Origin: CAZYQW01 sp964649825
GTDB lineage: Bacteria; Planctomycetota; B15-G4; JADJEK01
Direction of reading: 5' to 3'
NCBI GenBank assembly: GCA_964649825.1
Contig: CAZYQW010000075.1
Location: forward strand, 40,519 to 104,518
DNA length: 64,000 nucleotides
A model generated the notes under the pieces. The model worked only from the letters and a program-made list of their open reading frames with translations. It ran no database searches and had not been told where the DNA came from. Of this stretch, positions 45,301 through 52,695 are shown piece after piece. A program made the position numbers and the translations under genes. How positions within the stretch are numbered: the stretch's first letter is position 1; every line of letters starts with the position of its first letter.

Positions 45301-45910
45301 CGACCTGGCGTGGACCGACAACGCGCTCCTCGAGTACGGCTACGTCGTCTATCGCCGGACGGGCGGCAGCAACTTCCGGCCGGTCGCGACGCTTCCCGCC
45401 AACACGACGTCCTACCGGGACAAGAACCTGACCCAGGGGACGGCGTACGACTACCGCGTGAGCGTCGTCAACTGCGCGGGAGAGTCGGCCCCGGCGACGG
45501 CGACGCAATCGACCACGGCGGTCGCGAGCCTCCCGGACATGGCGGTGTCGGCCATCACGATCACGAAGTCATGCAACATGGCCGGCACCGAGATCGCGGC
45601 CATCGCCACGGTCGTGATCACGCGCGACCCGCTCGGGTCCCCCTTCCCCGTCCTGAAGGCGAAGGTGAAGGGGCGCTTCAGCGGCGCGACGACGCAAGAG
45701 AACCTGTTCGGCGAGGTCACGTTGGCGCCCGGCCCACCACCCCTCGGCGGGGCCGTCGCCAGCTTCGTGTCGACCCCGGTCGACCTCGCGGTCAACCCGA
45801 ACCCGACGTTCACGTTCACCGTCGACGACGTGTTCGAGATGCTCCACGTCTACAACCCGGCGCTGAACGTCGAGACATCGGACTCGGCGACGTTCAGCTC
45901 CTGTCCGTAA
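42386..45910 (+). CDS. Exported multidomain di-heme propeller protein
   Basis: A 1174-residue secreted protein (signal RFALIGAFAVLVGTAPAQ). Residues about 30-470 form a YVTN/NHL-like beta propeller (SPDGTRLLAVNTPDNRLEIY, then MLAVSPDGSKVYCAMFASGN and SSDGLRAYVTGMGSNSVVVV). Two c-type haem motifs follow: CASCH (about residue 506) and CINCH (about 685), the layout of cytochrome c peroxidase/MauG-like proteins. A thrombospondin type 3-like calcium segment (DRDGDGCLDADERASGTDP) is near 930, a fibronectin type III domain at about 955-1050, and a CARDB-like domain at the C-terminus. It probably acts in the periplasm or on the surface in an electron-transfer role; substrate unknown. GGAG lies eight bases ahead of the ATG. 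Confidence 0.9.
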   Translation: MLRFALIGAFAVLVGTAPAQPRFVNWETGHVSPLAKSPDGTRLLAVNTPDNRLEIYDVSNGDPVHLASVPVGLDPISVRARTNTEFWVVNHVSDSISVVELGPPGSVTPTFHVVRTIQTEDEPRDVVFAGTEVERAFISCAQPNKVMAIDPNSPPVLAPVTVDVQGEEPRMLAVSPDGSKVYCAMFASGNRTTILGGGSTLGTPDPPNVVSSTFSPYYVSGPAAPNPPPNSGTGFDPPIDPNLPTPPRVGLIVRKDTTTGQWLDDNGGDWTDVVSGMNAAESGRETNWDVLDNDLAIIDADAPDTMTTQYAHDLMNIVMAIAVNPASGFVSVIGTDAINEVRFEPNLNGRFVRVKGGLVDPSTAATLGVVDLNPYLGSYTMPFLTQQAQKDFALGDPRGIEWSSDGLRAYVTGMGSNSVVVVDPGGLRIGNPIPVGNGPTGIVLNEPDDRAYVLNKFDGSITTIRLSGVAPPSTVAMHDPSPAAVKNGRRHFYDTNETSGYGQVACASCHVDGRIDWLSWDLGDPTGAPTSDVKDPDDQNLGGGNFGLAFGYESWHPMKGPMATQTMQDIIGKEPHHWRGDRRGIEEFNPAFTNLLGDDVELTDVQMQEFEDFLATIHFPPNPFRNLDNSLPTNLPIEDHYATGQFTLQKGDPLPNGNAAMGFRDFACDDGCTDPDPAKDGAFFCINCHTLPTGMGTHEAFDPISSQYQPLPLGQDGESHVSLSASDAATNVAIKIPHLRNMRDKSGFSLDKSPSRRGFGFLHDGSIDSISTFFSGPFMFHGDQQLADMVAFMLAFSGSDLAGSDGSSLQFPSGPESLDTHAAVGQQVTFNTPFSMAPSMDVQRMVQFIALADANAVGLVGKGRVSGQPLGLTYLPGSPLLIWALDQQGTFIDGMGLVSIVGVSPGDEFTFTVVPKGTEFRIGIDRDGDGCLDADERASGTDPADPSDCTCSSSLASTPTGLTATTSGLYGIDLAWTDNALLEYGYVVYRRTGGSNFRPVATLPANTTSYRDKNLTQGTAYDYRVSVVNCAGESAPATATQSTTAVASLPDMAVSAITITKSCNMAGTEIAAIATVVITRDPLGSPFPVLKAKVKGRFSGATTQENLFGEVTLAPGPPPLGGAVASFVSTPVDLAVNPNPTFTFTVDDVFEMLHVYNPALNVETSDSATFSSCP

Positions 45911-46104
45911 CGGACGCGCGGAGCGCGGATCGCGGATCGCCCTCAGACCCTGTCCGCGGCAGTGCGATGGTTCGCCGCCGCGGACGGCGTCGTTCGTACG
46001 GACGGGCTATTCAGAGAATCCCGGCGTCACCGAGATGCAGTGCGGCCGGTGTCGTTGCTACGATTCCCGGCTCTTCTCGTCCCACGCCCTTCCGCGATGC
46101 ACCC

Positions 46105-47505
46105 ATGCTCCCCCACCCGTCGTCCGACCGTCCTCGCGCCGTGCTGACCGCGGTGCAGCTCCCGGGAATGACCGAAGCCGAGCTGGCGAGCTCGCTCGAC
46201 GAGCTGCAGCGGCTGGTCGAGACGCTCGGCCTGACGGCGGTCGCGCGGCTGTCGCAGAAGCGGCCCGGCATCGGCGCCTCCGCCGTGTTCGGCGCCGGCA
46301 AGCTGAAGGAGATCGCGCACCTCACCGGCGGAACCGGCGTGGTGCCGTCCGGGGTCAGCCGGCGGCCGGGAAAGAAGACCGCGCATCCGTGGGACGAGGA
46401 GGCGGCCGAGACGGAGACGGACGACGACGACGAGGACCTCGCGGCGTCCTCCGCGGCGGACGAGAGCCTGCCCCCCGATCGCCGGGCGACGGTGGTCGTG
46501 GTGGACGATGAGCTCACGCCGTCCCAGCTCCGGAACCTCGAGGGCGCGACGTCGGCGCAGGTGCTCGATCGCACGTCGGTGATCCTCGAGATCTTCCAAC
46601 GCCACGCCCGCACGCGCGAGGCTCTCCTGCAGGTCGAGATCGCGCGGCTGACGTACCTCGCCCCGCGCCTGCGGTTGGCCGGCGGCGGAGGAGATCGCCA
46701 ACGCGGCGGAATCGGCGGAAAAGGGGCCGGCGAATCGGCGCTCGAGCTCGACCGGCGGCGGGTCCGCGATCGGATCGCGGCGCTGCGGCGCGAGCTGGAG
46801 ACGGTGCAGCGCGAGTCGTCCGCGCGGCGCAGCCGGAGGGTCGAGACGCGCAGCGTGGCGATCGTCGGCTACACCAACGCCGGCAAGTCGTCCCTGATGC
46901 GCCGCCTCACCGAGAGCGACGTGCTGGTGGAGGACAAGCTGTTCGCGACCCTCGACACGACGGTGCGCACGCTGCATCCCGACACGCGCCCGCGGATCCT
47001 GGTCTCCGACACCGTCGGATTCATCAAGAAGCTGCCGCACGATCTGGTCGCCTCGTTCCGCTCGACCCTCGAGGAGGCGGCCCAGGCCGCCCTGCTGCTC
47101 CACGTCGTCGACGCGTCCGACCCGGCGTTCCGCTCGCACGTCACGGTGACCGAGGCGGTGCTCGCCGAGGTCGGCGCCGGCGACCTCCCGTCGCGACTGA
47201 TCCTCAACAAGATCGACCGCCTCGACGCGGATGGGCGCGAAGCGCTCGCGCGGGAGTTCCCGCAAGCGATGCAGATCTCGGCGCTGGACCCGGCCGACGT
47301 CGCGCAAGTCCACGCGCGCGTCGTGGCGTTCTTCGAGCGCGACATGATCGAGGGCGAGCTGTTCGTCGCCTATGCCGACGCGCGGCGGATCCACGACATC
47401 CACGAGAGCTGCCGCGTACTCGGCGAGAGCCACGAGGAAGGCGGAACGCGGGTCCGGGTGCGCGCGCCGCCCGCGGTGCTCGAGCGGCTGAAGACCGCTC
47501 GGTGA
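46105..47505 (+). CDS. hflX: Ribosome-associated GTPase HflX
   Basis: A 466-residue GTPase that splits stalled or stressed ribosomes. The N-terminal HflX domain includes GAGKLKEIAHLTGG and VVVVDDELTPSQLRNLEGAT. The glycine-rich GGGDRQRGGIGGKGAGESAL segment follows. The G domain begins near residue 254 with G1 GYTNAGKSS, then G3 DTVGF and G4 NKID. An insertion of about 55 residues, very acidic (ETETDDDDEDLAAS), interrupts the N-terminal domain at about 90-145, making the protein longer than the usual 420-430 residues. The start follows a 194-bp gap; the open frame continues upstream through the previous gene without similarity. Confidence 0.93.
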   Translation: MLPHPSSDRPRAVLTAVQLPGMTEAELASSLDELQRLVETLGLTAVARLSQKRPGIGASAVFGAGKLKEIAHLTGGTGVVPSGVSRRPGKKTAHPWDEEAAETETDDDDEDLAASSAADESLPPDRRATVVVVDDELTPSQLRNLEGATSAQVLDRTSVILEIFQRHARTREALLQVEIARLTYLAPRLRLAGGGGDRQRGGIGGKGAGESALELDRRRVRDRIAALRRELETVQRESSARRSRRVETRSVAIVGYTNAGKSSLMRRLTESDVLVEDKLFATLDTTVRTLHPDTRPRILVSDTVGFIKKLPHDLVASFRSTLEEAAQAALLLHVVDASDPAFRSHVTVTEAVLAEVGAGDLPSRLILNKIDRLDADGREALAREFPQAMQISALDPADVAQVHARVVAFFERDMIEGELFVAYADARRIHDIHESCRVLGESHEEGGTRVRVRAPPAVLERLKTAR

Positions 47506-47536
47506 CTCGGGGTCGAGGGGGTGCGGAGCGACGGGT

Positions 47537-48297
47537 CTAGCGACGTCGAGGAGGAGGCGGCGGCGCCATCGCGGGATCGCCCGTCTCGCAACCGCGCGAG
47601 CCGCTGCGCGAGGGAGGAACACTTGCGACCTTCGAACGGACAGTGGACGAGCCGGTTGCGGTGCCGGAGGCGGGCGGAATCAGCGAGTTCAGGTCCTTCA
47701 TCACGCCGTTCTGCCAGGCGAAGGCATGACGATCGTACCCGGGGACGCCTGGGAACGACGAGTCGCCGACGACCATCCCCAGGTCGTTCATGCCGAACGG
47801 GTGCGACGAGCCACCGCTCAAAGTGCCCAGGTGGACGGCGCCGGGCGCGGTTCACAGCACGGCCTCCAGCTGGTTGGCCACGGGCGACGCGTGCCCGCAG
47901 ACTCGGCCGAACCGGTCGATGTCGAACGCGAAGCTTGCCTTCCCCATGCTCGCGTCGTGCAGGTCGGTCATCACGCCGTTGTCGTAGAGGAATGCGTGCT
48001 GGTTGCCGGCGGCGTCGCCGGCCACGGAGCCAACGATGCGTCCGAGGTCGTCGATGCGCGCCGCGCTCGAGCCCTTGCCGTTGAACCCGACCAGAGTGCC
48101 GAGATCGGTCAGCACGCCGTTCTGGAACAGGAACGCGAACTGCAGCGGACTGCCGGCGCGCTGGCCGCTGCCGACGATGGCCCCGCTCGAGTTGATGGAG
48201 CTGGCCGAGCGCGGCTCGAGCAACGCGCCGCCGGTGACGAGCGCCGCCAGGTCGGCGACCGCCCCTGAGGGCGACCACACGAGCGCCCGGCCGACGT
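47537..48297 (-). pseudogene. HAF-repeat extracellular protein remnant, frameshifted and truncated
   Basis: On the minus strand, from 48297 down to about 47852, the translation is clearly HAF-repeat sequence (VGRALVWSPSGAVADLAAL, then FAFLFQNGVLTDLGTLVGFN, HAFLYDNGVMTDLHDAS). That frame stops at 47852 (VANQLEAVL). The similarity then resumes in another frame with LGTLSGGSSHPFGMNDLGMV and RHAFAWQNGVMKDLNSLIPP before ending at 47537 without the usual closing segment. There is no start codon with a signal peptide; the 5' side ends abruptly at 48297 where an unrelated plus-strand fragment begins. So the gene has lost its N-terminus, carries a frameshift near 47850, and is cut short. Confidence 0.8.
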
Positions 48298-48828
48298 GCC
48301 GCTCGCGGTCGACACGAACTCGTTCGTCGTGCTCTTGAACGGGCTCGCGATCCCGTTCCTCACGATCGGTCCGACCGGCACGCTCATGCTCCCCGCCACG
48401 ATTCCCGGCGACCTCCCGATCGGCGTCACGCTCTACACGCAGGCGTTGCTCGTGAACACCGGGATGCTCACGGGGCGCCTCAGCCCCGGGATCAAGATGA
48501 CGATCACGTGCGGCACCGACGGTCCGACGTTCGTCGCCAAGCAGTCGACGGGCAGTGCGGCGACGACCGGCCATTACGCGCTCGCGATGGCTGCGACGAT
48601 CATCCGAACCCGCCGACCTGCCGCGTGCTCGTCCACGGCGGCCGCGACGCCGGCCCGTTCTTCGTCGCCCGCTTCAGCGGCGCGCTGACCAACAAGACGG
48701 TGCACCAGATCGGCGGCAACGACTCGACCGGCGGCTGGATCGGCGCGCTCATCGGCAATGAGTTTTGGACGAACACGAACTCGAACAGCTACGGCGTCGT
48801 GCGCCGCGCGCTGCCGGCGGACTGGTAG
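48297..48828 (+). pseudogene. C-terminal fragment of a secreted protein, frameshifted
   Basis: Reading starts with no N-terminus at the same point where the HAF remnant begins on the other strand. The first part (TNSFVVLLNGLAIPFLTIGP, then GVTLYTQALLVNTGMLTGRL) matches the closing strands of the Cys/Gly-rich C-terminal beta domain seen in the protein at 20388. It continues with VAKQSTGSAATTGHYALAMA, after which the similarity-like sequence switches frame near 48592 to NPPTCRVLVHGGRDAGPFFV and continues to LPADW and a TAG at 48828. One lost or gained base explains it. The 3' 80 bp overlap the end of the minus-strand VTT-domain gene. Confidence 0.7.
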
Positions 48829-49522
48829 CGCTGCCGGCGACGTCGGTCCCGTGTCCGCTCGCCCCGAGGCGGGCCCTGACGCGGGGGAGGACGCAGCGCC
48901 CGTACACGACGCTCCAGACCAGGACGAAGCCACCGCCGATGATGACATGGACCGCGCCGCCCCCGGTGATGCCGCTGCCGACGAGCGCGAGGGTGAGCGT
49001 GGCTGGAACCGTGCCGAGGAACGTCCCGAGCAGGAAGTCGGAGATGCTCACGCGGCTCACCGCCATCAGCAGGTTCGTCACGAAGAAGTTGCCGACGGGG
49101 GCGGAGCGGATGAGCAGGTTGCTCACCACTCCATGCTCCCGGGCCGCATCGAGCAGACGTTTGACGCGGCCGGGCCGTGAGCCGAGTCGGCTGGAGACAT
49201 AGTCGTAGCGGAGGACGCGCGCACCGACGAACGTGATCAAGCAGCCGCTCATCGTGCCGATCTCGGCGACGGTGAAACCGAGCGTCACGCCGAACATCGC
49301 TCCGGCGACGCCAGCGAAGAAGAGGCGCGGGATGCCGATCGCGATCATCAGCGCCGACACGCCGATGAAGATGGCGCCGCCGGCCAGCCCGTGCGTGACC
49401 GATCCCTGCGCGGACCAGAGCCACCTCTCGACGATCGACGTCAGCGGCGACGTGTACGCGACGACCAGCGCCGCGACGGCGAAGAGGACGAGGGCCGCGC
49501 CGCGGAGATCGCGCTTCGTCAC
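48749..49522 (-). CDS. TVP38/TMEM64 (VTT domain) membrane protein
   Basis: A 257-residue polytopic membrane protein of the VTT/SNARE-associated (DedA-like) family, proposed to move lipids between leaflets. Helices include LVLFAVAALVVAYTSPLT, GLAGGAIFIGVSALMIAIGI and HVIIGGGFVLVWSVVYG. Family motifs are FAGVAGAMFGVTLGFTVAEIG and LIRSAPVGNFFVTNLLMAVS. The GTG start at 49522 overlaps the glycosyltransferase stop (GTGA), fixing it. The last 35 residues (Ser/Arg-rich) run antisense to the plus-strand pseudogene and are unlikely to be conserved, suggesting the original 3' end was altered when the rearrangement at 48.3 kb took place. Confidence 0.85.
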   Translation of the reverse strand: MTKRDLRGAALVLFAVAALVVAYTSPLTSIVERWLWSAQGSVTHGLAGGAIFIGVSALMIAIGIPRLFFAGVAGAMFGVTLGFTVAEIGTMSGCLITFVGARVLRYDYVSSRLGSRPGRVKRLLDAAREHGVVSNLLIRSAPVGNFFVTNLLMAVSRVSISDFLLGTFLGTVPATLTLALVGSGITGGGAVHVIIGGGFVLVWSVVYGRCVLPRVRARLGASGHGTDVAGSATSPPAARGARRRSCSSSCSSKTHCR

Positions 49523-50250
49523 GATCGAGACCTCCGCGCCGGCAAGACGCGCCGCCGCCACCAGAGCATCGCGAAGCAGTCGAGAATGCCGCGGAACAGG
49601 CGGTTGCCGATGCCGTACTTCGAGCGTCCGGTCATCCGCGGGCGATGGCCGACGGGCACCTCGGAGATCGCGAAGCCCTGGAGCCGCACGATCGTGGGCA
49701 GGAACCGGTGCATACCGTTGAAGACGGGCACCTCGGCCAGCGCCTCGCGCCGGATCGCGCGCAGGCCGCAGCCGGCGTCTTGGAACGAGTCGCCGGTGAA
49801 GATACGACGGAAGGCGTTCGCGACGCGCGACGAGGCGCGGCGCACGAACGTGTCGCGGCGCCGGGAGCGGACGCCGCACACGATGTCGGCCGTGGCGAGC
49901 GCTTCGAGCAGCGCCGGGACGTCGGCGGGGTTGTTCTGTCCGTCACCGTCCATCGTCACGACGGTCTCGCCGCGCGCTTCGCGGAACCCCGTCGCCACCG
50001 CGGCGCTCTGCCCGAAGTTCCCCGCGTGTTCGATCGGCCGCAGCTCCGGGACGGAGCTTGTCAGCCGTTGGAGCACGGCAAGCGTGCCGTCACAGCTTCC
50101 GTCGTCGACGACCAGGATCTCGAACGTGCGGCCCGTCGGCGACAGGACGCCGCGGATCTCGTGGATAAGATCCGCGATCGCGTCGCGCTCTTCGTGACAC
50201 GGAACGACGACCGAGACCTCGACCTCGCTCGTTCCCGCGTCGCGGATCAC
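49519..50250 (-). CDS. Family 2 glycosyltransferase, DPM1-like
   Basis: A 243-residue GT-A glycosyltransferase of the dolichyl-/undecaprenyl-phosphate sugar synthase type. It begins EVSVVVPCHEERDAIADLI and has the nucleotide-binding ILVVDDGSCDGT, the acceptor-side NFGQSAAVATGF and the metal-binding VVTMDGDGQNNP. Later GDSFQDAGCGLRAIRR and the C-terminal HRPRMTGRSKYGIGNRL motifs are typical. It would transfer a sugar from a nucleotide donor to polyisoprenyl phosphate on the cytoplasmic side of the membrane. Start and stop both overlap neighbouring genes by GTGA, so it is the fourth gene of a tightly coupled unit with ArnT-like transferases, which use such lipid-linked sugars. Confidence 0.93.
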   Translation of the reverse strand: MIRDAGTSEVEVSVVVPCHEERDAIADLIHEIRGVLSPTGRTFEILVVDDGSCDGTLAVLQRLTSSVPELRPIEHAGNFGQSAAVATGFREARGETVVTMDGDGQNNPADVPALLEALATADIVCGVRSRRRDTFVRRASSRVANAFRRIFTGDSFQDAGCGLRAIRREALAEVPVFNGMHRFLPTIVRLQGFAISEVPVGHRPRMTGRSKYGIGNRLFRGILDCFAMLWWRRRVLPARRSRS

Positions 50251-50651
50251 TCCGGCCTCCGCGCATCGTCCGGAGGCCCGACGTGGACCACGGCGACGTC
50301 TTCGTGGCCGCCGACCACCCCGTGGAACGCGATTCGACTGCCGGCCGGGAAGCGATCGCGGTACTTCTCGAACCGATCGCGCTCGAGAACCGCGAGGACC
50401 ACGAACGGGATGCGCGCGGCCCAGTCGTGGGCCCCGAAGACCTTCATCGACGCCGCCATCAGCCAGAACGGCGGCGCCGGCTTGTCCAGATAGATCTCAC
50501 CCGCGAGGTGGGGGACGAGGTAGTCGCCCGTGATCAGCGTCGTCCGCGCCGCCTCGGCGTGCCGAGGCTCGTCCGGCGACCACAGATCCCTCCTCGCGAT
50601 CGTCGGAAGCAGGATCAACAGGCAGAGGACGAAGACCCACCGGGCGTTCAC
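50247..50651 (-). CDS. Internally deleted ArnT-like (GT39/GT83) glycosyltransferase
   Basis: A 134-residue frame that has the start of an ArnT-like transferase: one membrane helix (WVFVLCLLILLPTIARR), then DLWSPDEPRHAEAARTTLIT with the conserved acidic site, and LVPHLAGEIYLDKPAPPFWL. After FVVLAVL (about residue 88) it jumps directly to a short hydrophilic segment (ERDRFEKYRDRFPAGSRIAF) like the far C-terminus of these enzymes. Ten or so membrane helices are missing, so it cannot be an active transferase as written. The reading frame is kept and its GTG start has a perfect GGAGGG ribosome site, so translation may be preserved to couple its neighbours. Confidence 0.8.
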   Translation of the reverse strand: MNARWVFVLCLLILLPTIARRDLWSPDEPRHAEAARTTLITGDYLVPHLAGEIYLDKPAPPFWLMAASMKVFGAHDWAARIPFVVLAVLERDRFEKYRDRFPAGSRIAFHGVVGGHEDVAVVHVGPPDDARRPE

Positions 50652-50893
50652 GAGCCCTCCTTCGTGCGTGCACGCGCAATGAGGCCGCCCTCGTCTTTTC
50701 CGCCACCCGTACCGCCGACGAAGCGAGTCATCTCGTGCATGAGCCGGACCAACCGATCGCCACGCCCCGCGTCGAACGCGAAGTCCTCGTCGACGGGACC
50801 GTCGTCCTTGGCGGTGAACGGCTCGATCGGGTCTCCGAGCGAACGGGTCTGCAGCGCAAACTTCTGCAGCGACCGTCCGGGCGCGGCAGTCAT
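50648..50893 (-). CDS. 81-residue protein of unknown function inside a glycosyltransferase operon
   Basis: A small soluble, charged protein with no signal peptide or membrane segment (LQKFALQTRSLGDPIEPFTA, then DRLVRLMHEMTRFVGGTGGG). I do not recognise it. Evidence for reality is position: its ATG overlaps the ArnT-like stop upstream (ATGA) and its stop overlaps the GTG of the next gene (GTGA). The middle is acidic and contains DEDFAFDAGRGDRL. It might be a subunit or regulator of the neighbouring transferases, but this is only inference. Confidence 0.65.
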   Translation of the reverse strand: MTAAPGRSLQKFALQTRSLGDPIEPFTAKDDGPVDEDFAFDAGRGDRLVRLMHEMTRFVGGTGGGKDEGGLIARARTKEGS

Positions 50894-52398
50894 CGCGTGT
50901 TCTCGTGAGGGATCGACACAGGATCGTCGTTCGGAGCGGAAGGACCCGGCGCTTCCCCGGACGACGACCTCGACAGTGCATCGCGCCGGCGCTTCACGTC
51001 GTTGTCCACGCCCAAGAGGTCCATCAGCATGGGCTGCTCCTTCGCGACGCGCAGGACGCGTTCCTCGTCCGGGAGCGGAAGCTCGTTCTCGTCGGCCCAG
51101 ACGATCTGCTCGCGCCACGGCCGGACCTCGGCGAAGTAGCTCCAGGCGACCCCGTACCACGCGAGGAAGAACGTGACGAGGAACGCGGTCGCCCGCGCGC
51201 GCATCGCGAACCATCCCGCCAGGACGAAGAGTGCGAGCATCGCGGCGAGCGGCGCGGCCATCCAAATGCCGCCGCGCGTCAACACGTGGAAGAACCAGCC
51301 GACGAACCCCACGAAGACGACTCCCACGACCGAGAGAAGGGGCCCCGCCGGCCTCAGCCATCGCAGGAGCGACGGACGGGCCTGGTCCCACCAACGGAGC
51401 GTGGCGTCGCCGATGAGGATCGAGAGCGTCGGAAGCACCTGGATTAGGTAGTGCTTCTGCTTCTGCGGGAGGATCGACATCGTGAGGAACAACGTGACGA
51501 ACGTCAGCGCGACGAACCGCATGCCCGCATCGCCGCGGAAGAATCGGGTACGGATCGCGGCCCAGATCACGACCGGGAGCAGCAGGCTGGCCGGGAGCGC
51601 CGCTCCGACCAGCTTGTCGAGGTAATACCACGGCGCATGGTAGTGCTTGGCGCCGCTCCCTTCTCCAGCGTCGATCCCGAACGGCCGAGTCACGTCCGCG
51701 AGGAACCGCTCGAACGCGTCGGGCACGGCCGCGAGGACGTAGACGTACCACGCCGCGCCGATGACGAGCGCGACGAGCGACCAGAGCACGACGCGTCGGG
51801 TGAAGATCGCGCGCAGCTTGCGGCGCACCGCGAGGTCGGCCACGATCGGGAGCGCCACGGTCATCAGCGCGACCGTGGCCTTGGCGAGGAACGCGACGCC
51901 GGTCGCCAGCGCGACGCCCGCGCGGGGCGCCTCGCCGCGACGGCGGACGCCCATCTCGTATAGCATGAGCGCGGCCGTGCTCGCGAGGGCGAGCGTCACC
52001 TCGGCGGTCCCCTGCCGCCCCAATCGATAGAGCTGCAGCGTGGCGGCAAGCGCGGCGACCGATGCGACGGAGAGGCGCCATCCGCCGATCGAATGCGCCC
52101 AGACGAGCACGGCGAGGAGCAGAACCAGCGCGGTGAGGGCCGACGGGATCCGAAGCGTTCCGTTCGTGAGGCCACCGGCGAGGCGCGCGCTCGCCACGGA
52201 CATCCAGTAGTAGAGGGGTGGCTTCTGGAGGCGCGGCACACCGTCGTGGATCGGGACCAGCAGGTCGCCCGACGCGAGCATGTTTCGAGCGACGTCATAG
52301 CAGCGATCCTCGGACGATCGCGTGACCGGCTCTGCGCCGATACGGACGAAGAGAACCGTCCCCGACAACAGCAATAGGACGATCAGGGCAATGCGCAT
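50890..52398 (-). CDS. ArnT-like polyprenyl-phosphate glycosyltransferase (GT39/GT83)
   Basis: A polytopic membrane protein of about 500 residues with the ArnT/PMT (GT-C) layout. After the first helix (RIALIVLLLLSGTVLFVRIG) comes the acidic catalytic loop SSEDRCYDVARNMLASGDLL, then VPRLQKPPLYYWMSVASARL, both characteristic. About eleven membrane helices follow, with YHAPWYYLDKLVGAALPASL in a large periplasmic loop and ILPQKQKHYLIQVLPTLSIL. It would transfer a sugar from polyisoprenyl phosphate to a lipid or glycan in the periplasm. The start may be GTG 52461, giving 21 more residues, but ATG 52398 starts directly before the first helix. It heads a five-gene unit in which each stop overlaps the next start. 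Confidence 0.9.
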   Translation of the reverse strand: MRIALIVLLLLSGTVLFVRIGAEPVTRSSEDRCYDVARNMLASGDLLVPIHDGVPRLQKPPLYYWMSVASARLAGGLTNGTLRIPSALTALVLLLAVLVWAHSIGGWRLSVASVAALAATLQLYRLGRQGTAEVTLALASTAALMLYEMGVRRRGEAPRAGVALATGVAFLAKATVALMTVALPIVADLAVRRKLRAIFTRRVVLWSLVALVIGAAWYVYVLAAVPDAFERFLADVTRPFGIDAGEGSGAKHYHAPWYYLDKLVGAALPASLLLPVVIWAAIRTRFFRGDAGMRFVALTFVTLFLTMSILPQKQKHYLIQVLPTLSILIGDATLRWWDQARPSLLRWLRPAGPLLSVVGVVFVGFVGWFFHVLTRGGIWMAAPLAAMLALFVLAGWFAMRARATAFLVTFFLAWYGVAWSYFAEVRPWREQIVWADENELPLPDEERVLRVAKEQPMLMDLLGVDNDVKRRRDALSRSSSGEAPGPSAPNDDPVSIPHENTR

Positions 52399-52695
52399 GA
52401 CGTTGGCGGCTTCCCGCGGCACGAGCCGACCGGTGGCGAACTCGAGGTCGACGATCCCCACCCGCTCTGGCGGCCCGGGGGGGGCGATGGTGGGTGCTTT
52501 CGAACCGGCGCTCTGCCGCCGTCTTCCAACTCGATGCGGCGGAAACCTACCGACGCAACGTGACGGTGCCCTTACGGCAACATGAAGACGTCGTCATATG
52601 CTTGCGCCGGGTGGCACCGGTGAAAGACGCGCGCGCTCCATGTCTCGCTCCCTCGGCCGCGACAAAGCAGCAGTAGGACGACGACTGACGAACCC

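Noticed and set aside
42110..45508. 1132-residue open frame opposite the di-heme protein
   Set aside because: Antisense shadow of the haem protein; no family features.
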